From Bacillus sp. 03113 (GTDB lineage: Bacteria; Bacillota; Bacilli; Bacillales; Cytobacillaceae), in NCBI RefSeq assembly GCF_006546985.1, contig NZ_ML637008.1, forward strand, positions 1-64,000: 64,000 nucleotides of DNA. Reading direction: 5' to 3'. The notes under the pieces were generated by a model. That model searched no databases and was not told where the DNA came from. It was given only the letters and a program-made list of their open reading frames with translations. A program made the position numbers and the translations under genes. This document shows, in pieces, positions 35,912-44,621 of the stretch; positions within the stretch are counted from its first letter, which is position 1; each line of letters begins with the position of its first letter.

Positions 35912-36523
35912 TTACGGATCAAGCTTGATTCGATCGTTTACCAATGTTTTATCAGTGATTTTTGGTTCTTTCTTATTTTGATAGTTTTTTAAATTCGATC
36001 GATGTAAATAGATTAAGAATACAAAAAATAAGATAAAAATGAGTTCGTATTTTATACCAGGTTCAAAGACCGTATAAATAATTAATGCAATGCCAACAGA
36101 AAGGGAACCGAAAAAAACATATTTGGAAAGGTAAATGATCAACACAAAGCTTAAATAGGCGGCAAGAAACATCCATATATTTGTTATCAGAAGCGCGCCA
36201 GCAGTTGTTGCAATTGCTTTCCCTCCTTTAAACCCTGCAAAGATTGGAAAGCAATGACCAAGAACAGCTACTAAACCTGCATATAGCGGATCTAAATCAT
36301 GATAAAAAATAAGAGGCAAAGCAGCAGCTAAAGCTCCTTTTCCGATATCAATAATAAGAACAGCAACAGCAGCACGTTTACCGAGTACTCTAAGCGTATT
36401 AGTGGCGCCGGGATTATAACTTCCGTGATTTCTTATATCTGTTTTAAAAATAATCTTGCTTATAAGAAGAGCAGTAGGAAAAGAGCCAATTAGGTAAGAG
36501 GCTAATAAAATCATTGCAGTCAT
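35912..36523 (-). CDS. plsY: acyl-phosphate:glycerol-3-phosphate acyltransferase PlsY
   Basis: 203 residues with five hydrophobic helices. Three conserved PlsY loops are present: GSFPTALLISK (about 13-23), HGSYNPGATNTLRVLGK (about 33-49) and GHCFPIFAGFKGGKAIAT (about 89-106). It makes lysophosphatidic acid at the membrane. A tail of charged residues after about 175 is longer than in the usual 195-residue protein. Bacilli often carry more than one plsY, and this may not be the main copy. Confidence 0.9.
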   Translation of the reverse strand: MTAMILLASYLIGSFPTALLISKIIFKTDIRNHGSYNPGATNTLRVLGKRAAVAVLIIDIGKGALAAALPLIFYHDLDPLYAGLVAVLGHCFPIFAGFKGGKAIATTAGALLITNIWMFLAAYLSFVLIIYLSKYVFFGSLSVGIALIIYTVFEPGIKYELIFILFFVFLIYLHRSNLKNYQNKKEPKITDKTLVNDRIKLDP

Positions 36524-36814
36524 AACATCATCCTTTATTAAAAATAATAAAATATTATATTTAAGTGAAATGGTTTTGTCTATTTTACTTTAAAGGGAGT
36601 GGTTGGATTTTTAAGGAATATTCCAGCTGAGCCATCATACATAAGTGTAGGATGATCTATGAAACTTATTTCAAATAGTCACAAAGCTTTCACCAATCTC
36701 TAAAATAATCAATGTAAACAACATCCTTTAAAGGTTGTTTTTAGTGATATATTACCATATAATTGCTTTAACGAGATTGACAATCTTAATATATTGTAAT
36801 ACGGCGGTGGACAT

Positions 36815-37606
36815 ATGAATAAGGCAGACATTGGGAAAATAGTAAAAAACTATACTCGGACAAAAAAAGATATCCCAAACAGTTTTTTTGAGAGCCTTCA
36901 GTTAAGGAATATATTAATTAATGGCAAGAAAATAGCAGATATAGGCTGTGGAACAGGTATTTTGACAAGAAAAATTAAATTAAGAAATGGCAATGTTGTG
37001 GGGGTGGATCCTTCCTTTGAGCTTCTACAAGAAGCAAAAAGCAGTAACGATATTCATCGTTTAAATATCCCCTATTACAATGGATCAGCAGAAAATACAG
37101 GTCTAGAAGCAAATGAATATGATGTAGTAACGGTTATGCGTGCATGGAATTGGTTTGATCGAAATGAAGCTTTAAATGAGATTAGAAGAATATTAAAAAA
37201 GGATGGCACACTCATTGTTGCTGATTCTAGTTTTATTGCTGCTCATCCAGTCGTTCAAACGACCATTTCATTCTTTCAGGATGTTTTTCAAATTCATCTT
37301 GTACCTGCTGGATCAAAAGCTATATCTAAGCAGCTTATTAACGGTTATCCCGTTGAGTGGTTTACTGAATGGCAAAACTCAGGATTTGAACTTCGTGATT
37401 TTTATAAGCTTGATTACGATATCTCTTTTACAAATAAAGAGTGGGCTGACAGAGTTTCTTCCCGTTCTTATTTTACAGAGCTAGAAGAAAGTCAAAGAAG
37501 CTTTGCGAAGAATCAACTCTTAATGGAGCTGGACAACAAGTTTGGAACTGAAATGGTGCACACAATTCCTCACGCATGCTATGTATGTGTACTGAAAAAA
37601 ATATAA
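36815..37606 (+). CDS. class I SAM-dependent methyltransferase
   Basis: 263 residues. Motif I IADIGCGTGILTRKI (about 40-54), the acidic residue in VVGVDPSFELL (about 60-70) and YDVVTVMRAWNWFDRNEALNEIRRILKKDG (about 99-128) define the methyltransferase fold of the UbiE/SmtA kind. Substrate unknown. The region in front (36524-36814) has no other gene. Confidence 0.8.
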   Translation: MNKADIGKIVKNYTRTKKDIPNSFFESLQLRNILINGKKIADIGCGTGILTRKIKLRNGNVVGVDPSFELLQEAKSSNDIHRLNIPYYNGSAENTGLEANEYDVVTVMRAWNWFDRNEALNEIRRILKKDGTLIVADSSFIAAHPVVQTTISFFQDVFQIHLVPAGSKAISKQLINGYPVEWFTEWQNSGFELRDFYKLDYDISFTNKEWADRVSSRSYFTELEESQRSFAKNQLLMELDNKFGTEMVHTIPHACYVCVLKKI

Positions 37607-37770
37607 TTAAGACCTATGTATTTATGTAGAGTTGATCCCAATGGATTAGCTTTTTTTTTTTAGAAAATCTTTGAAAATAGGAAGTTGAAAAAATTTTATT
37701 TAAAACTGTAGGGGGAAATAAGAGATCTTTCGTCTAATAGGGTGGAAGCGAAAGAAGGGGGGAGAGAAGA

Positions 37771-38322
37771 ATAAGCGACCATGAATTAATTCAAAAAGTA
37801 CAAAATGGCAATGATCATGCATTTCGCCTTTTAATCGAAAAATACCGATCTACTCTTTTTCGAACGATATATGCAGTACTGAAGGATCAAAAGGAAGCTG
37901 AGGATGCTGCACAAGAAGTGTTTCTCAAAATATATACTTCTCTCCCCCAATATGAGCATCAAGGCTTTAAAACATGGATGACAAGAATTGCCGTGAATCA
38001 TGCAATTGATGTCAAAAGAAAGCGTGATCGTAGACATGAGGATATAGTGGAAAGTGTTGAATACGATCATGATCATTATTCCATTCAAAGAAAAAGCATT
38101 GATCATGAAATGATAATAAAAGAGAGAAGAAAACAAGTAAGAGAACGGCTCAATGAGCTTCCTGAAAATTATAGAGTTGTTATTTATGACTTTTACATAG
38201 CAGAAAAAAGCTATCAGCAAATGGCAGAAGAGCAATCTGTTCAAGTAAAAACAATCGAAACTAAGTTGTATAGAGCACGTAATTGGATGAAAAAGCATTG
38301 GAAGGAGGACGATTTTTCATGA
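37771..38322 (+). CDS. ECF-type RNA polymerase sigma factor, apparent ATA start
   Basis: From ATA 37771 the frame encodes 183 residues: (I)SDHELIQKVQNGNDHAF, then region 2 (LLIEKYRSTLFRTIYAVLKDQKEAEDAAQEVFLKIY, about 22-57), and region 4 with LPENYRVVIYDFYIAEKSYQQMAEEQ and TIETKLYRARNWMKKH. The first conventional start is GTG 37918, which would remove about half of region 2. An in-frame TAG at 37738 closes the frame upstream and no ATG, GTG or TTG lies between. AAGGGGGGAG sits eight bases before the ATA. Its stop overlaps the anti-sigma start (ATGA). Confidence 0.8.
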   Translation: MSDHELIQKVQNGNDHAFRLLIEKYRSTLFRTIYAVLKDQKEAEDAAQEVFLKIYTSLPQYEHQGFKTWMTRIAVNHAIDVKRKRDRRHEDIVESVEYDHDHYSIQRKSIDHEMIIKERRKQVRERLNELPENYRVVIYDFYIAEKSYQQMAEEQSVQVKTIETKLYRARNWMKKHWKEDDFS

Positions 38323-38777
38323 GGCATTATTCTGAAAGCGATTGGACGAAATATGTGAATAATGAATTAGAAGAACATGTCCGAGAGGCTTATGAAAAAC
38401 ATTTATATAGCTGTGACCAATGCTTAGAGTTATATGTAAGGGTCATTGAACAGCATGAGGATTCTTTCCCAGTGATTATTGATGAAACGGATTTTGCTAA
38501 TTCCATTATGGAAGCCATATCTGAGCAAAAAATAATACAGAAACAAAAAGCAACTCCGTTTTATCAAAAAGCATTGTTCCATTATACACTTGCAGCTGCC
38601 ATGACTTTGTTATTAATGATGACCGGTGTGTTTCATTCCATTACTGAATATGCAGAAAGCATTCAACTATCCGAACAAAATGGAGAACAATCGTCTATGA
38701 CGGATGGGATCATGAATAAAACTTTTGCTTGGATGGATTCTTTAGAGACTAATCATAAGGAGGTAGATAATAAATGA
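38319..38777 (+). CDS. anti-sigma factor with zinc-finger domain
   Basis: 152 residues. The N-terminal HLYSCDQCLEL (about 28-38) gives the H-x3-C-x2-C zinc-associated anti-sigma motif. One membrane helix follows at about 88-106 (LFHYTLAAAMTLLLMMTGVF), then an extracytoplasmic tail of about 45 residues. It is expected to hold the preceding sigma factor at the membrane. GGAGG lies ahead of ATG 38319; coupled by ATGA overlaps on both sides. Confidence 0.85.
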   Translation: MRHYSESDWTKYVNNELEEHVREAYEKHLYSCDQCLELYVRVIEQHEDSFPVIIDETDFANSIMEAISEQKIIQKQKATPFYQKALFHYTLAAAMTLLLMMTGVFHSITEYAESIQLSEQNGEQSSMTDGIMNKTFAWMDSLETNHKEVDNK

Positions 38778-39844
38778 ATAAAAGTCCGATACTCGCTTTT
38801 TTGTTTTCCCTTTTTCCTGGGGGAGGAATGCTTTATTTAAGAAAACCACTGCGTGGATTATTTTATATGATTTCGTTTTGGGGGCTCGTGTTTTTTACAA
38901 TCTTGTTTGCTAATGATTATTATTTAGATCAGTTTGCATTTTTGTTTGTTTTTCTAGGGTTTATCCTTTTTATTGTTAATATAGTGGATACAATTATTTC
39001 GGCGAATAAGCTTTCTAAGAAGCCAATTGCTGAACAGCCAGTAACTGAAAAAGCAGAGGATAATGATCGATTTAATACCCTTCTATTATCCCTTTTACCG
39101 GGTGTAGGACATGTTTATCTCGGGTTAATGAATCGCGGAGTTACACTATTAACGACATTTTTAGGCTTAGGAATAATGGTGTTTTTTGTAGCGATATTAA
39201 CTCATCGAGGTGAGTTCTTAGTATTCTGGGCGATATTACCAGTTATATGGATTTATGGTTACTTTGATGCGATGCAGCAGCTGGGCAAAAAGCAACGTGG
39301 GGAAGAGTTAATTGATCGAACCATTCTAGATGATTTTGAAAGTCGTCGAGAGGATGGAAAAAAGAGTAAAGCGATTGCTACCTTTTTATCAATTTTTCCT
39401 GGAGCTGGCCACTTATATTTAGGCTTGCAGCAACGTGGAATACAGCTTATGGGTGCTTTCTTGTTCTCTATTTACATTTTGGATGTGCTCCGATTAGGAA
39501 TCTTTTTATTTCTAATTCCTATTATTTGGTTTTATAGCTTTTTTGATGGTTTGCAAACAGCTTCAAAAATGGGTGAGGAGCCGATAGAGGATAAGCCGAT
39601 CATTGCTTCTTTATTTAATCATCAAAAGTGGATTGGCATTGGTCTTATATTCATAGGACTCTATTATTTAACGACAAACATTATCATTCCAGCTTTTTCC
39701 CCAATGCTTCGACAACTGATTGATATTGATTTAAGATACTTGTTTGACCGCTATTTCCAAATGTCTATAGTATCGATTGTATTAATTGGTGGAGGAATCC
39801 GGCTGTTATTTGGAAGCAAAAGAAAAGGCAAGCAAGAATTATAA
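38774..39844 (+). CDS. polytopic membrane protein with three PGxGHxYLG repeats
   Basis: 356 residues. Three copies of a SLFPGxGHxYLGxxxRG motif are at about residues 12-28 (divergent, PGGGMLYLRKPLRG), 97-115 (LPGVGHVYLGLMNRG) and 198-215 (FPGAGHLYLGLQQRG). Each is followed by a pair of membrane helices, and a further pair closes the protein. The motif resembles small TM2-like domains. I know no function. ATG overlaps the anti-sigma stop. Being inside the sigma operon, it is likely part of the same envelope response. Confidence 0.7.
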   Translation: MNKSPILAFLFSLFPGGGMLYLRKPLRGLFYMISFWGLVFFTILFANDYYLDQFAFLFVFLGFILFIVNIVDTIISANKLSKKPIAEQPVTEKAEDNDRFNTLLLSLLPGVGHVYLGLMNRGVTLLTTFLGLGIMVFFVAILTHRGEFLVFWAILPVIWIYGYFDAMQQLGKKQRGEELIDRTILDDFESRREDGKKSKAIATFLSIFPGAGHLYLGLQQRGIQLMGAFLFSIYILDVLRLGIFLFLIPIIWFYSFFDGLQTASKMGEEPIEDKPIIASLFNHQKWIGIGLIFIGLYYLTTNIIIPAFSPMLRQLIDIDLRYLFDRYFQMSIVSIVLIGGGIRLLFGSKRKGKQEL

Positions 39845-39870
39845 ATTTACTCATGAGGGGGGATGTAGCT

Positions 39871-40803
39871 TTGAGAACTTGGCGTGTTGGAACATTTTCA
39901 ATGGGAACTTCACTATTAATCCTCGGAGTGTTTCTTCTGCTTACTCAATTATTTAAGCTGGATGTATCAAATGTAATGCTGTCCTGGTGGCCCATTATTT
40001 TAGTCGTACTTGGAGCTGAAATATTAGTTTTTTTGTTCCAGTCAAAACAAGAGAAACCATTTATCAAATATGATTTTTTAAGCATATTTTTTATTGGAAT
40101 ATTAGGTACAGCTGGAATTGGCTTTTCTATATTAAGCTCCATAGGCATAATGGATAAAATTGATCAACAATTAACTAGAGAAGAGAGAACAATGGATTTA
40201 CCAGCATTTAATCAGCCTGTAGACGAGAACATCAAGCGAGTTGTTCTTCAGACCAAGCGCGACTCCATAACAGTGGAAGGGACAGGATCAAATGATGTTT
40301 CGATATTTGGAACATACAGAATGCTTGCGAATAAAAATGACAAAAACATGACAAAAGCAGAGGATTATGTTTCTACTTTTATAAAGGGGGATACCCTTTA
40401 TGTAAGTGTAAAGGAACTGCCTGAGGATACTGGACCATTTGAAAGATATGCATCTTTATCAGCAACGATTTTAATACCTAATGATGTTAAAATGGAAATA
40501 GAAGGAAATGGAAATGACATTACATTAAAACCCCGAACACTGCTAAGTAACTGGCGTATAGACAACTCTTCTACGGTCTCTTTGGATCTCTATGAATCAG
40601 AAAATATCCAAGTAGCTGCTTTAGGGGTCCAGGGATTCAACGGACAGGAAGAGAAGTGGAGCATTCAAGAGGAAAAGAACGAAGGAGACGATGAACAAAT
40701 GAAGGATCCTTCATTGATTCGAAGGAATGGAACCCTGCAAAAAGGGGATGGTTCGAATCGGATTGACATTACAAATAGTGCCTATATTAACTTGAAGCAA
40801 TAA
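39871..40803 (+). CDS. LiaF/LiaI-like membrane protein with extracytoplasmic beta domain
   Basis: 310 residues from TTG 39871, which has a GGGGGGAT site; an in-frame ATG at 39853 precedes that site. Three helices near the N-terminus (about 4-30, 35-52 and 69-90, including WWPIILVVLGAEIL) match LiaF-type N-terminal regions. The rest is a beta-rich domain, KRVVLQTKRDSITVEGTGSNDVSIFGTYR onward, as in DUF4097/LiaF-C proteins. It is the last gene of the ECF operon; a cell-envelope stress role is inferred. Confidence 0.7.
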   Translation: MRTWRVGTFSMGTSLLILGVFLLLTQLFKLDVSNVMLSWWPIILVVLGAEILVFLFQSKQEKPFIKYDFLSIFFIGILGTAGIGFSILSSIGIMDKIDQQLTREERTMDLPAFNQPVDENIKRVVLQTKRDSITVEGTGSNDVSIFGTYRMLANKNDKNMTKAEDYVSTFIKGDTLYVSVKELPEDTGPFERYASLSATILIPNDVKMEIEGNGNDITLKPRTLLSNWRIDNSSTVSLDLYESENIQVAALGVQGFNGQEEKWSIQEEKNEGDDEQMKDPSLIRRNGTLQKGDGSNRIDITNSAYINLKQ

Positions 40804-40843
40804 AAAATAATTCTTAGCCTTTACAGGTTGAGGATTATTTTTC
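40803..40843 (+). terminator. terminator of the ECF operon
   Basis: AAAATAATTCTTAGCC pairs with GGTTGAGGATTATTTT (some G-U), then TTC. Loop TTTACA. Confidence 0.75.
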
Positions 40844-40944
40844 GTGAAAAATTGCCTTAATCCAAAGTTTTCGATATGATGTTAAATGGTAGAGTTAACG
40901 ATCGTGTACATTCCATTATATATTTGATAAGTAGGATGATGAGT

Positions 40945-41871
40945 ATGAAACGTGCAAGAATAATATATAATCCGACCTCTGGAAGAGAGATGTTTAAAAA
41001 ATATTTGCCAGAGGTATTGCAAAAGCTTGAAATAGCTGGCTATGAAACATCTTGCCATGCGACTACAGGAGCTGGTGACGCTACAAGTGCGGCAAGAATA
41101 GCAGTGGATCGCCGTTATGATCTTGTTGTGGCCGCTGGTGGTGATGGCACCATTAATGAGGTTGTAAATGGCTTAGCGGAACAGGAATATCGACCAAGGC
41201 TAGGAATTATTCCTGTGGGAACGACGAATGATTTTGCAAGAGCACTACATATTCCTCGAGATGTATTAGCTGCTGCTGATATTATTACAAAGGGCGATAC
41301 CATTCCAGTGGATATTGGTCGAATGAATGATAAATACTTTATTAACATTAGCGGTGGCGGTCGATTAACAGAGCTCACCTATGAAGTGCCAAGTAAATTA
41401 AAGACGATGATCGGTCAATTAGCTTATTATTTAAAAGGGATTGAAATGCTGCCTTCACTTAATGCTACTCAAGTATCGATAGAATACGATGGCAAAATAT
41501 TTGAAGGAGAAGTCATGCTTTTTCTGATTGGACTGACAAATTCTATTGGCGGGTTTGAGAAGCTTGCTCCTAACTCTTCGATTAATGACGGTCTGTTTTC
41601 TCTTCTAATTTTAAAAAAGACAAATCTAGCTGATTTTATTCGAATCGCCACTTTAGCGATTCGCGGTGAACATATCAATGATCCGAATGTTATTTATACA
41701 AATGCCAATCGAATTAAAATTCATTCAAACGAAAAGGTACAATTAAATTTAGATGGTGAGTTTGGTGGTTTATTGCCAGCTGAGTTTGAAAATTTATATC
41801 GTCACCTAGATGTCTTTGTACCAATTGACCAAATTCGTGAAGAAGATAAGCCAGATTACATTACAAGATAA
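40945..41871 (+). CDS. dgkB: diacylglycerol kinase DgkB
   Basis: 308 residues starting MKRARIIYNPTSGREMFKK, near-identical in style to B. subtilis DgkB (YerQ). The kinase motif GGDGTINEVVNGL (about 66-78), PVGTTNDFAR (about 92-101), and the structural-metal and C-terminal segment VQLNLDGEFGG are present. It phosphorylates soluble diacylglycerol formed in lipoteichoic acid synthesis, returning it to phospholipid synthesis. ATG 40945 matches the homologue's start; 40936 is possible. Confidence 0.95.
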   Translation: MKRARIIYNPTSGREMFKKYLPEVLQKLEIAGYETSCHATTGAGDATSAARIAVDRRYDLVVAAGGDGTINEVVNGLAEQEYRPRLGIIPVGTTNDFARALHIPRDVLAAADIITKGDTIPVDIGRMNDKYFINISGGGRLTELTYEVPSKLKTMIGQLAYYLKGIEMLPSLNATQVSIEYDGKIFEGEVMLFLIGLTNSIGGFEKLAPNSSINDGLFSLLILKKTNLADFIRIATLAIRGEHINDPNVIYTNANRIKIHSNEKVQLNLDGEFGGLLPAEFENLYRHLDVFVPIDQIREEDKPDYITR

Positions 41872-41904
41872 AAAAACTCGTTCCCTTGTTGGAGCGAGTT
41901 TTTT
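41870..41904 (+). terminator. terminator after dgkB
   Basis: AAAAAACTCGTTCC pairs with GGAGCGAGTTTTTT (one G-U), loop CTTGTT. Confidence 0.88.
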
Positions 41905-42134
41905 ACATGATGAAAGGAAATTTTTTTATCGATCAAGCGTTAGTACAGGGATCTAACCACGATATCTGAAAAAAAGAATTTCCTACGCAATTACATCTTT
42001 TTATGACAAAACATGTAATTTTTTGGAATTCTTAAGTATTTTAAGCGTTTTTTAAAAATTGATCTGTAAAGTGTAAGTTAATCAGATATTAGAATGGAAA
42101 ATCTGAACATTTTCCTCAAGGAGGTCAATTTTTT

Positions 42135-42557
42135 ATGGCTCAAATGAATAAAAAAATGATTACTTTATGTACAGCTGCGATTGGAGCTATCTATGTTACA
42201 GGGATAGCAGCAGCAGATACAATTGCTGTGCAGGCTCCACAATCGACAAAAGAATTTCAACTCGGGCAAGGGGCAACAAAAAAAGCGTATACGTATAAGG
42301 ATGGAACCTACACAGGGGTGGGAGAGAATCGCATTGGAGCGGTCGAGGTGGCTGTATCCATTAAAAGCGATGTCATAACATCTGTAGAAATTACCAATAG
42401 CACGACAAGCTATTCTGTATCATATATCCAACATCTTCCCAACGAAGTGCTAGTACGGCAAAGCTCAGATGTTGATGTTGTCAGTGGAGCTACACTTAGC
42501 ACGGAGGATTTTCAAAACGCTGTAGATGATGCCCTGCAGCAAGCTAAGCAAGCGTAG
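42135..42557 (+). CDS. secreted or anchored FMN-binding domain protein
   Basis: 140 residues. An N-terminal signal or anchor (MNKKMITLCTAAIGAIYVTGIAAAD) precedes an FMN-binding domain with YKDGTYTGVGENRIGAVEVAVSI (about 54-76). The C-terminal SGATLSTEDF holds the S/D-G-A-T-x-S/T sequence that ApbE modifies, so FMN should be attached through phosphate to Thr120. CAAGGAGG precedes the ATG. The following genes are ApbE and an RnfD/NqrB-like membrane protein, so this is probably a one-electron carrier on the outer face of the membrane. Confidence 0.88.
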   Translation: MAQMNKKMITLCTAAIGAIYVTGIAAADTIAVQAPQSTKEFQLGQGATKKAYTYKDGTYTGVGENRIGAVEVAVSIKSDVITSVEITNSTTSYSVSYIQHLPNEVLVRQSSDVDVVSGATLSTEDFQNAVDDALQQAKQA

Positions 42558-42573
42558 CAAAGGAGCGGAAACG

Positions 42574-43500
42574 ATGCCAAAAGTAAATGTCATAAAAGTC
42601 GCTTTAGCAATGGATACGATCATCCAAATTAAAACGGCTTCTTCTACTAATACTCAAGCTGAGCTGGAAGAAAAAGTGGATCAAGCCCTCAACATTTTTT
42701 ATCAAGTGGAACACATTTGCAGTCGTTTTAATCCACAAAGTGAACTTATGCAGCTTGTACATAAAGTAGGTGAAGCTGTTCCAGTTAGTCCAATTCTATT
42801 TGAAATCACTCAGTTTGCAGTACAGATAGCAGAACGTACAGATGGTGTCTTCGATCCAACCGTTGGGAAAACACTAGAGGATATAGGCTTTAATCGTGAG
42901 TATGCATCTAGGAAAAAGCACTCTACAGCGATTATCAAAAGGTCTGATGTAAGCCATAAGGATATTTACTGTGATAGAACCCATCATACGATCACACTAA
43001 AAAAACCACTTGTTCTCGATTTTGGAGCTATAGCTAAAGGAGCAGCGATTGATTTAGCAGCTCGAGAGTTGGAGGATATTGAAGGTTTTGTGATCGATGC
43101 TGGAGGGGACTTATATGTAAAAGGTCTCAATGAAAAAGGGGAACATTGGGAAATAGGAATTCGGCATCCCTTAGAGAAGGATAAAATCATTGCTAAAATA
43201 AAAGGCACTAATGTTTCTATTTGTACATCTGGCAGCTATGAAAGATATAAAGAAAATCGTGCCAATCATCATCTTATACATGCTAAAACAGGAAATGCGC
43301 AAAACGAAATCATCAGCTGCACGGCTATTGCTCCATATGCGATGCTCGCTGATGCTTTTTCTACATCAGCCTTTTTACTTGGACCAGTGAAAGGAATTGC
43401 TTTTTTGGAAGAAGAGGGAGTGGAAGGGATCTTAATATCACCAGAATTAACCATGCATACGACAAAAGGAATAGGAGGTTTTTCCATTGAGTACTTATAA
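42574..43500 (+). CDS. apbE: FAD:protein FMN transferase (ApbE family)
   Basis: 308 residues. It moves FMN from FAD to Thr in S/DGAT motifs. ApbE features: AMDTIIQIK at the start, RTDGVFDPTVGKTLEDIGF (about 104-122), VLDFGAIAKGAAIDLA (about 148-163), and IDAGGDLYVKG (about 174-184); HLIHAKTGNAQNEI is the metal-site region. Unlike many ApbE proteins it shows no signal peptide or lipobox, so its location is unclear. AAAGGAGCGG lies seven bases before ATG 42574. The partner substrate is the gene just before. Confidence 0.92.
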   Translation: MPKVNVIKVALAMDTIIQIKTASSTNTQAELEEKVDQALNIFYQVEHICSRFNPQSELMQLVHKVGEAVPVSPILFEITQFAVQIAERTDGVFDPTVGKTLEDIGFNREYASRKKHSTAIIKRSDVSHKDIYCDRTHHTITLKKPLVLDFGAIAKGAAIDLAARELEDIEGFVIDAGGDLYVKGLNEKGEHWEIGIRHPLEKDKIIAKIKGTNVSICTSGSYERYKENRANHHLIHAKTGNAQNEIISCTAIAPYAMLADAFSTSAFLLGPVKGIAFLEEEGVEGILISPELTMHTTKGIGGFSIEYL

Positions 43501-44362
43501 TGGTGGACCAAGCCGAATGGAAAAGCATCATCCAGATAATACGGGTATAGAAGGAGCTTCAGCTTATTTAGTCAGTCGAGTTCAAAAATTAATTAAAGCC
43601 CCAAAAAAATTATTAATAGCGATTCTTTTTTTATTGATGGCAATTGGGTCCATAAATGATCCAGCTTTTTTAGGAGCAAAATCAACAGGTGTTTCTATTC
43701 TATCTGCTGTCCTTACTGAATATTTAGTAAAAAAATTAACTAATCAGAAATGGCGCTTTCCTGATGGAGCAATTGTGACAGGGATGATTATCGCCCTTGT
43801 TTTAAGTGCAGCTACACCTTTTTATATTACGATTATTACTTCTGTTGTCGCCATTCTTTCAAAGTTTTTATTAAAATATAATAAAAAAGCGATTTTTAAT
43901 CCTGCAGCCTTTGGGTTGTTGACAACAGCTGTGATCTTTTCTAATGGACAAAGCTGGTGGGGAGGATTATCGTTATTTCCAGCCTGGTGCATGCTCTTTG
44001 TTGCGGTTGGAGGGTATTGGATAACGAATAAAGTGAACAAGTTCCCACAGGTATTTACCTTTTTATGCACCATTTTTCTAATCCTTTTAGGGCTTGTATT
44101 GCTTAGAAATCCTTCCGCTGCATATTTGTATCAAATCCCTTATATTAATTCTATTTTATTTTTAGCTTTCTTCATGGTAACGGATCCACCTACATCACCG
44201 GCTAAATATAAGGACCAAATTTGGTTTGGAATCATTGCAGCAATAGTTAGTCTAGTACATTTCCTTTTATTCGGAGGCGTTACCTTCTTATTAACAGGCC
44301 TGCTTGCTGCGAATGGATGGAAAGCATGGAAGCTGAATAAGAAAAGAAGATTAGCGAGTTAA
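43487..44362 (+). CDS. RnfD/NqrB-like membrane protein
   Basis: 291 residues with about eight hydrophobic segments. RnfD/NqrB features: WRFPDGAIVTGMIIALVLS (about 86-104), KKAIFNPAAFGLLTTA (about 130-145) and FFMVTDPPTSPAKYKDQIWFG (about 226-246). The flavinylation motif SGAT of classic RnfD/NqrB is not seen, so the flavin link may be lost. No rnfABCEG or nqrACDEF genes are nearby. TTG start 43487 with AGGAGG eight bases upstream, overlapping apbE by 14. Predicted to carry electrons across the membrane to the FMN-binding protein. Confidence 0.82.
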   Translation: MSTYNGGPSRMEKHHPDNTGIEGASAYLVSRVQKLIKAPKKLLIAILFLLMAIGSINDPAFLGAKSTGVSILSAVLTEYLVKKLTNQKWRFPDGAIVTGMIIALVLSAATPFYITIITSVVAILSKFLLKYNKKAIFNPAAFGLLTTAVIFSNGQSWWGGLSLFPAWCMLFVAVGGYWITNKVNKFPQVFTFLCTIFLILLGLVLLRNPSAAYLYQIPYINSILFLAFFMVTDPPTSPAKYKDQIWFGIIAAIVSLVHFLLFGGVTFLLTGLLAANGWKAWKLNKKRRLAS

Positions 44363-44403
44363 AAGACAGCTCAAAGATCCTTCAACTCAATCAATGAAGT
44401 GAA

Positions 44404-44432
44404 TTGACAGGATGGAAAATTAATCATATTAT
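44404..44432 (+). promoter_or_regulatory. consensus sigma-A promoter of the ABC-F leader
   Basis: TTGACA (44404-44409), exactly 17 bases, then TATTAT (44427-44432). The predicted start near 44439 leaves a leader of about 235 nt before the ABC-F gene. Confidence 0.75.
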
Positions 44433-44479
44433 AGAATTAATTATGAAAGAAAGGTTAGGTACCGTATACGATGAAGCAG

Positions 44480-44542
44480 TAATCCTATTTTATAGACATT
44501 TTTAAAATTAAATTTTAAAAATAGTTCGTCTAGGTAGGATTA
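44480..44542 (+). promoter_or_regulatory. leader hairpin of the ABC-F gene
   Basis: TAATCCT (44480-44486) pairs with AGGATTA (44536-44542), TAGAC (44492-44496) with GTCTA (44528-44532), and the core 44498-44522 is a perfect AT palindrome with one centre base. The 3' side contains CTAGGTAGG (44530-44538), which can instead pair with CCTCTCTAG (44646-44654), the 5' arm of the terminator, in eight of nine positions. The hairpin could therefore hold back an antiterminator. Confidence 0.6.
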
Positions 44543-44621
44543 GTCTGTTCATTTTAGGTACAACATTTCTTTATATCAAATTTAAACGACCCTTCTTTTA
44601 AGAATAAAGGGAAGTTTGTTT

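Noticed and set aside
37831-38298. 155-codon minus-strand frame opposite the ECF sigma gene
   Set aside because: Antisense to a clear sigma factor; Phe/Leu/Ser/Ile-rich, with no start signal.
42135-44362. The ApbE/RnfD-like genes considered as part of a full Rnf complex
   Set aside because: No RnfA, B, C, E or G homologue is encoded within the window around them.
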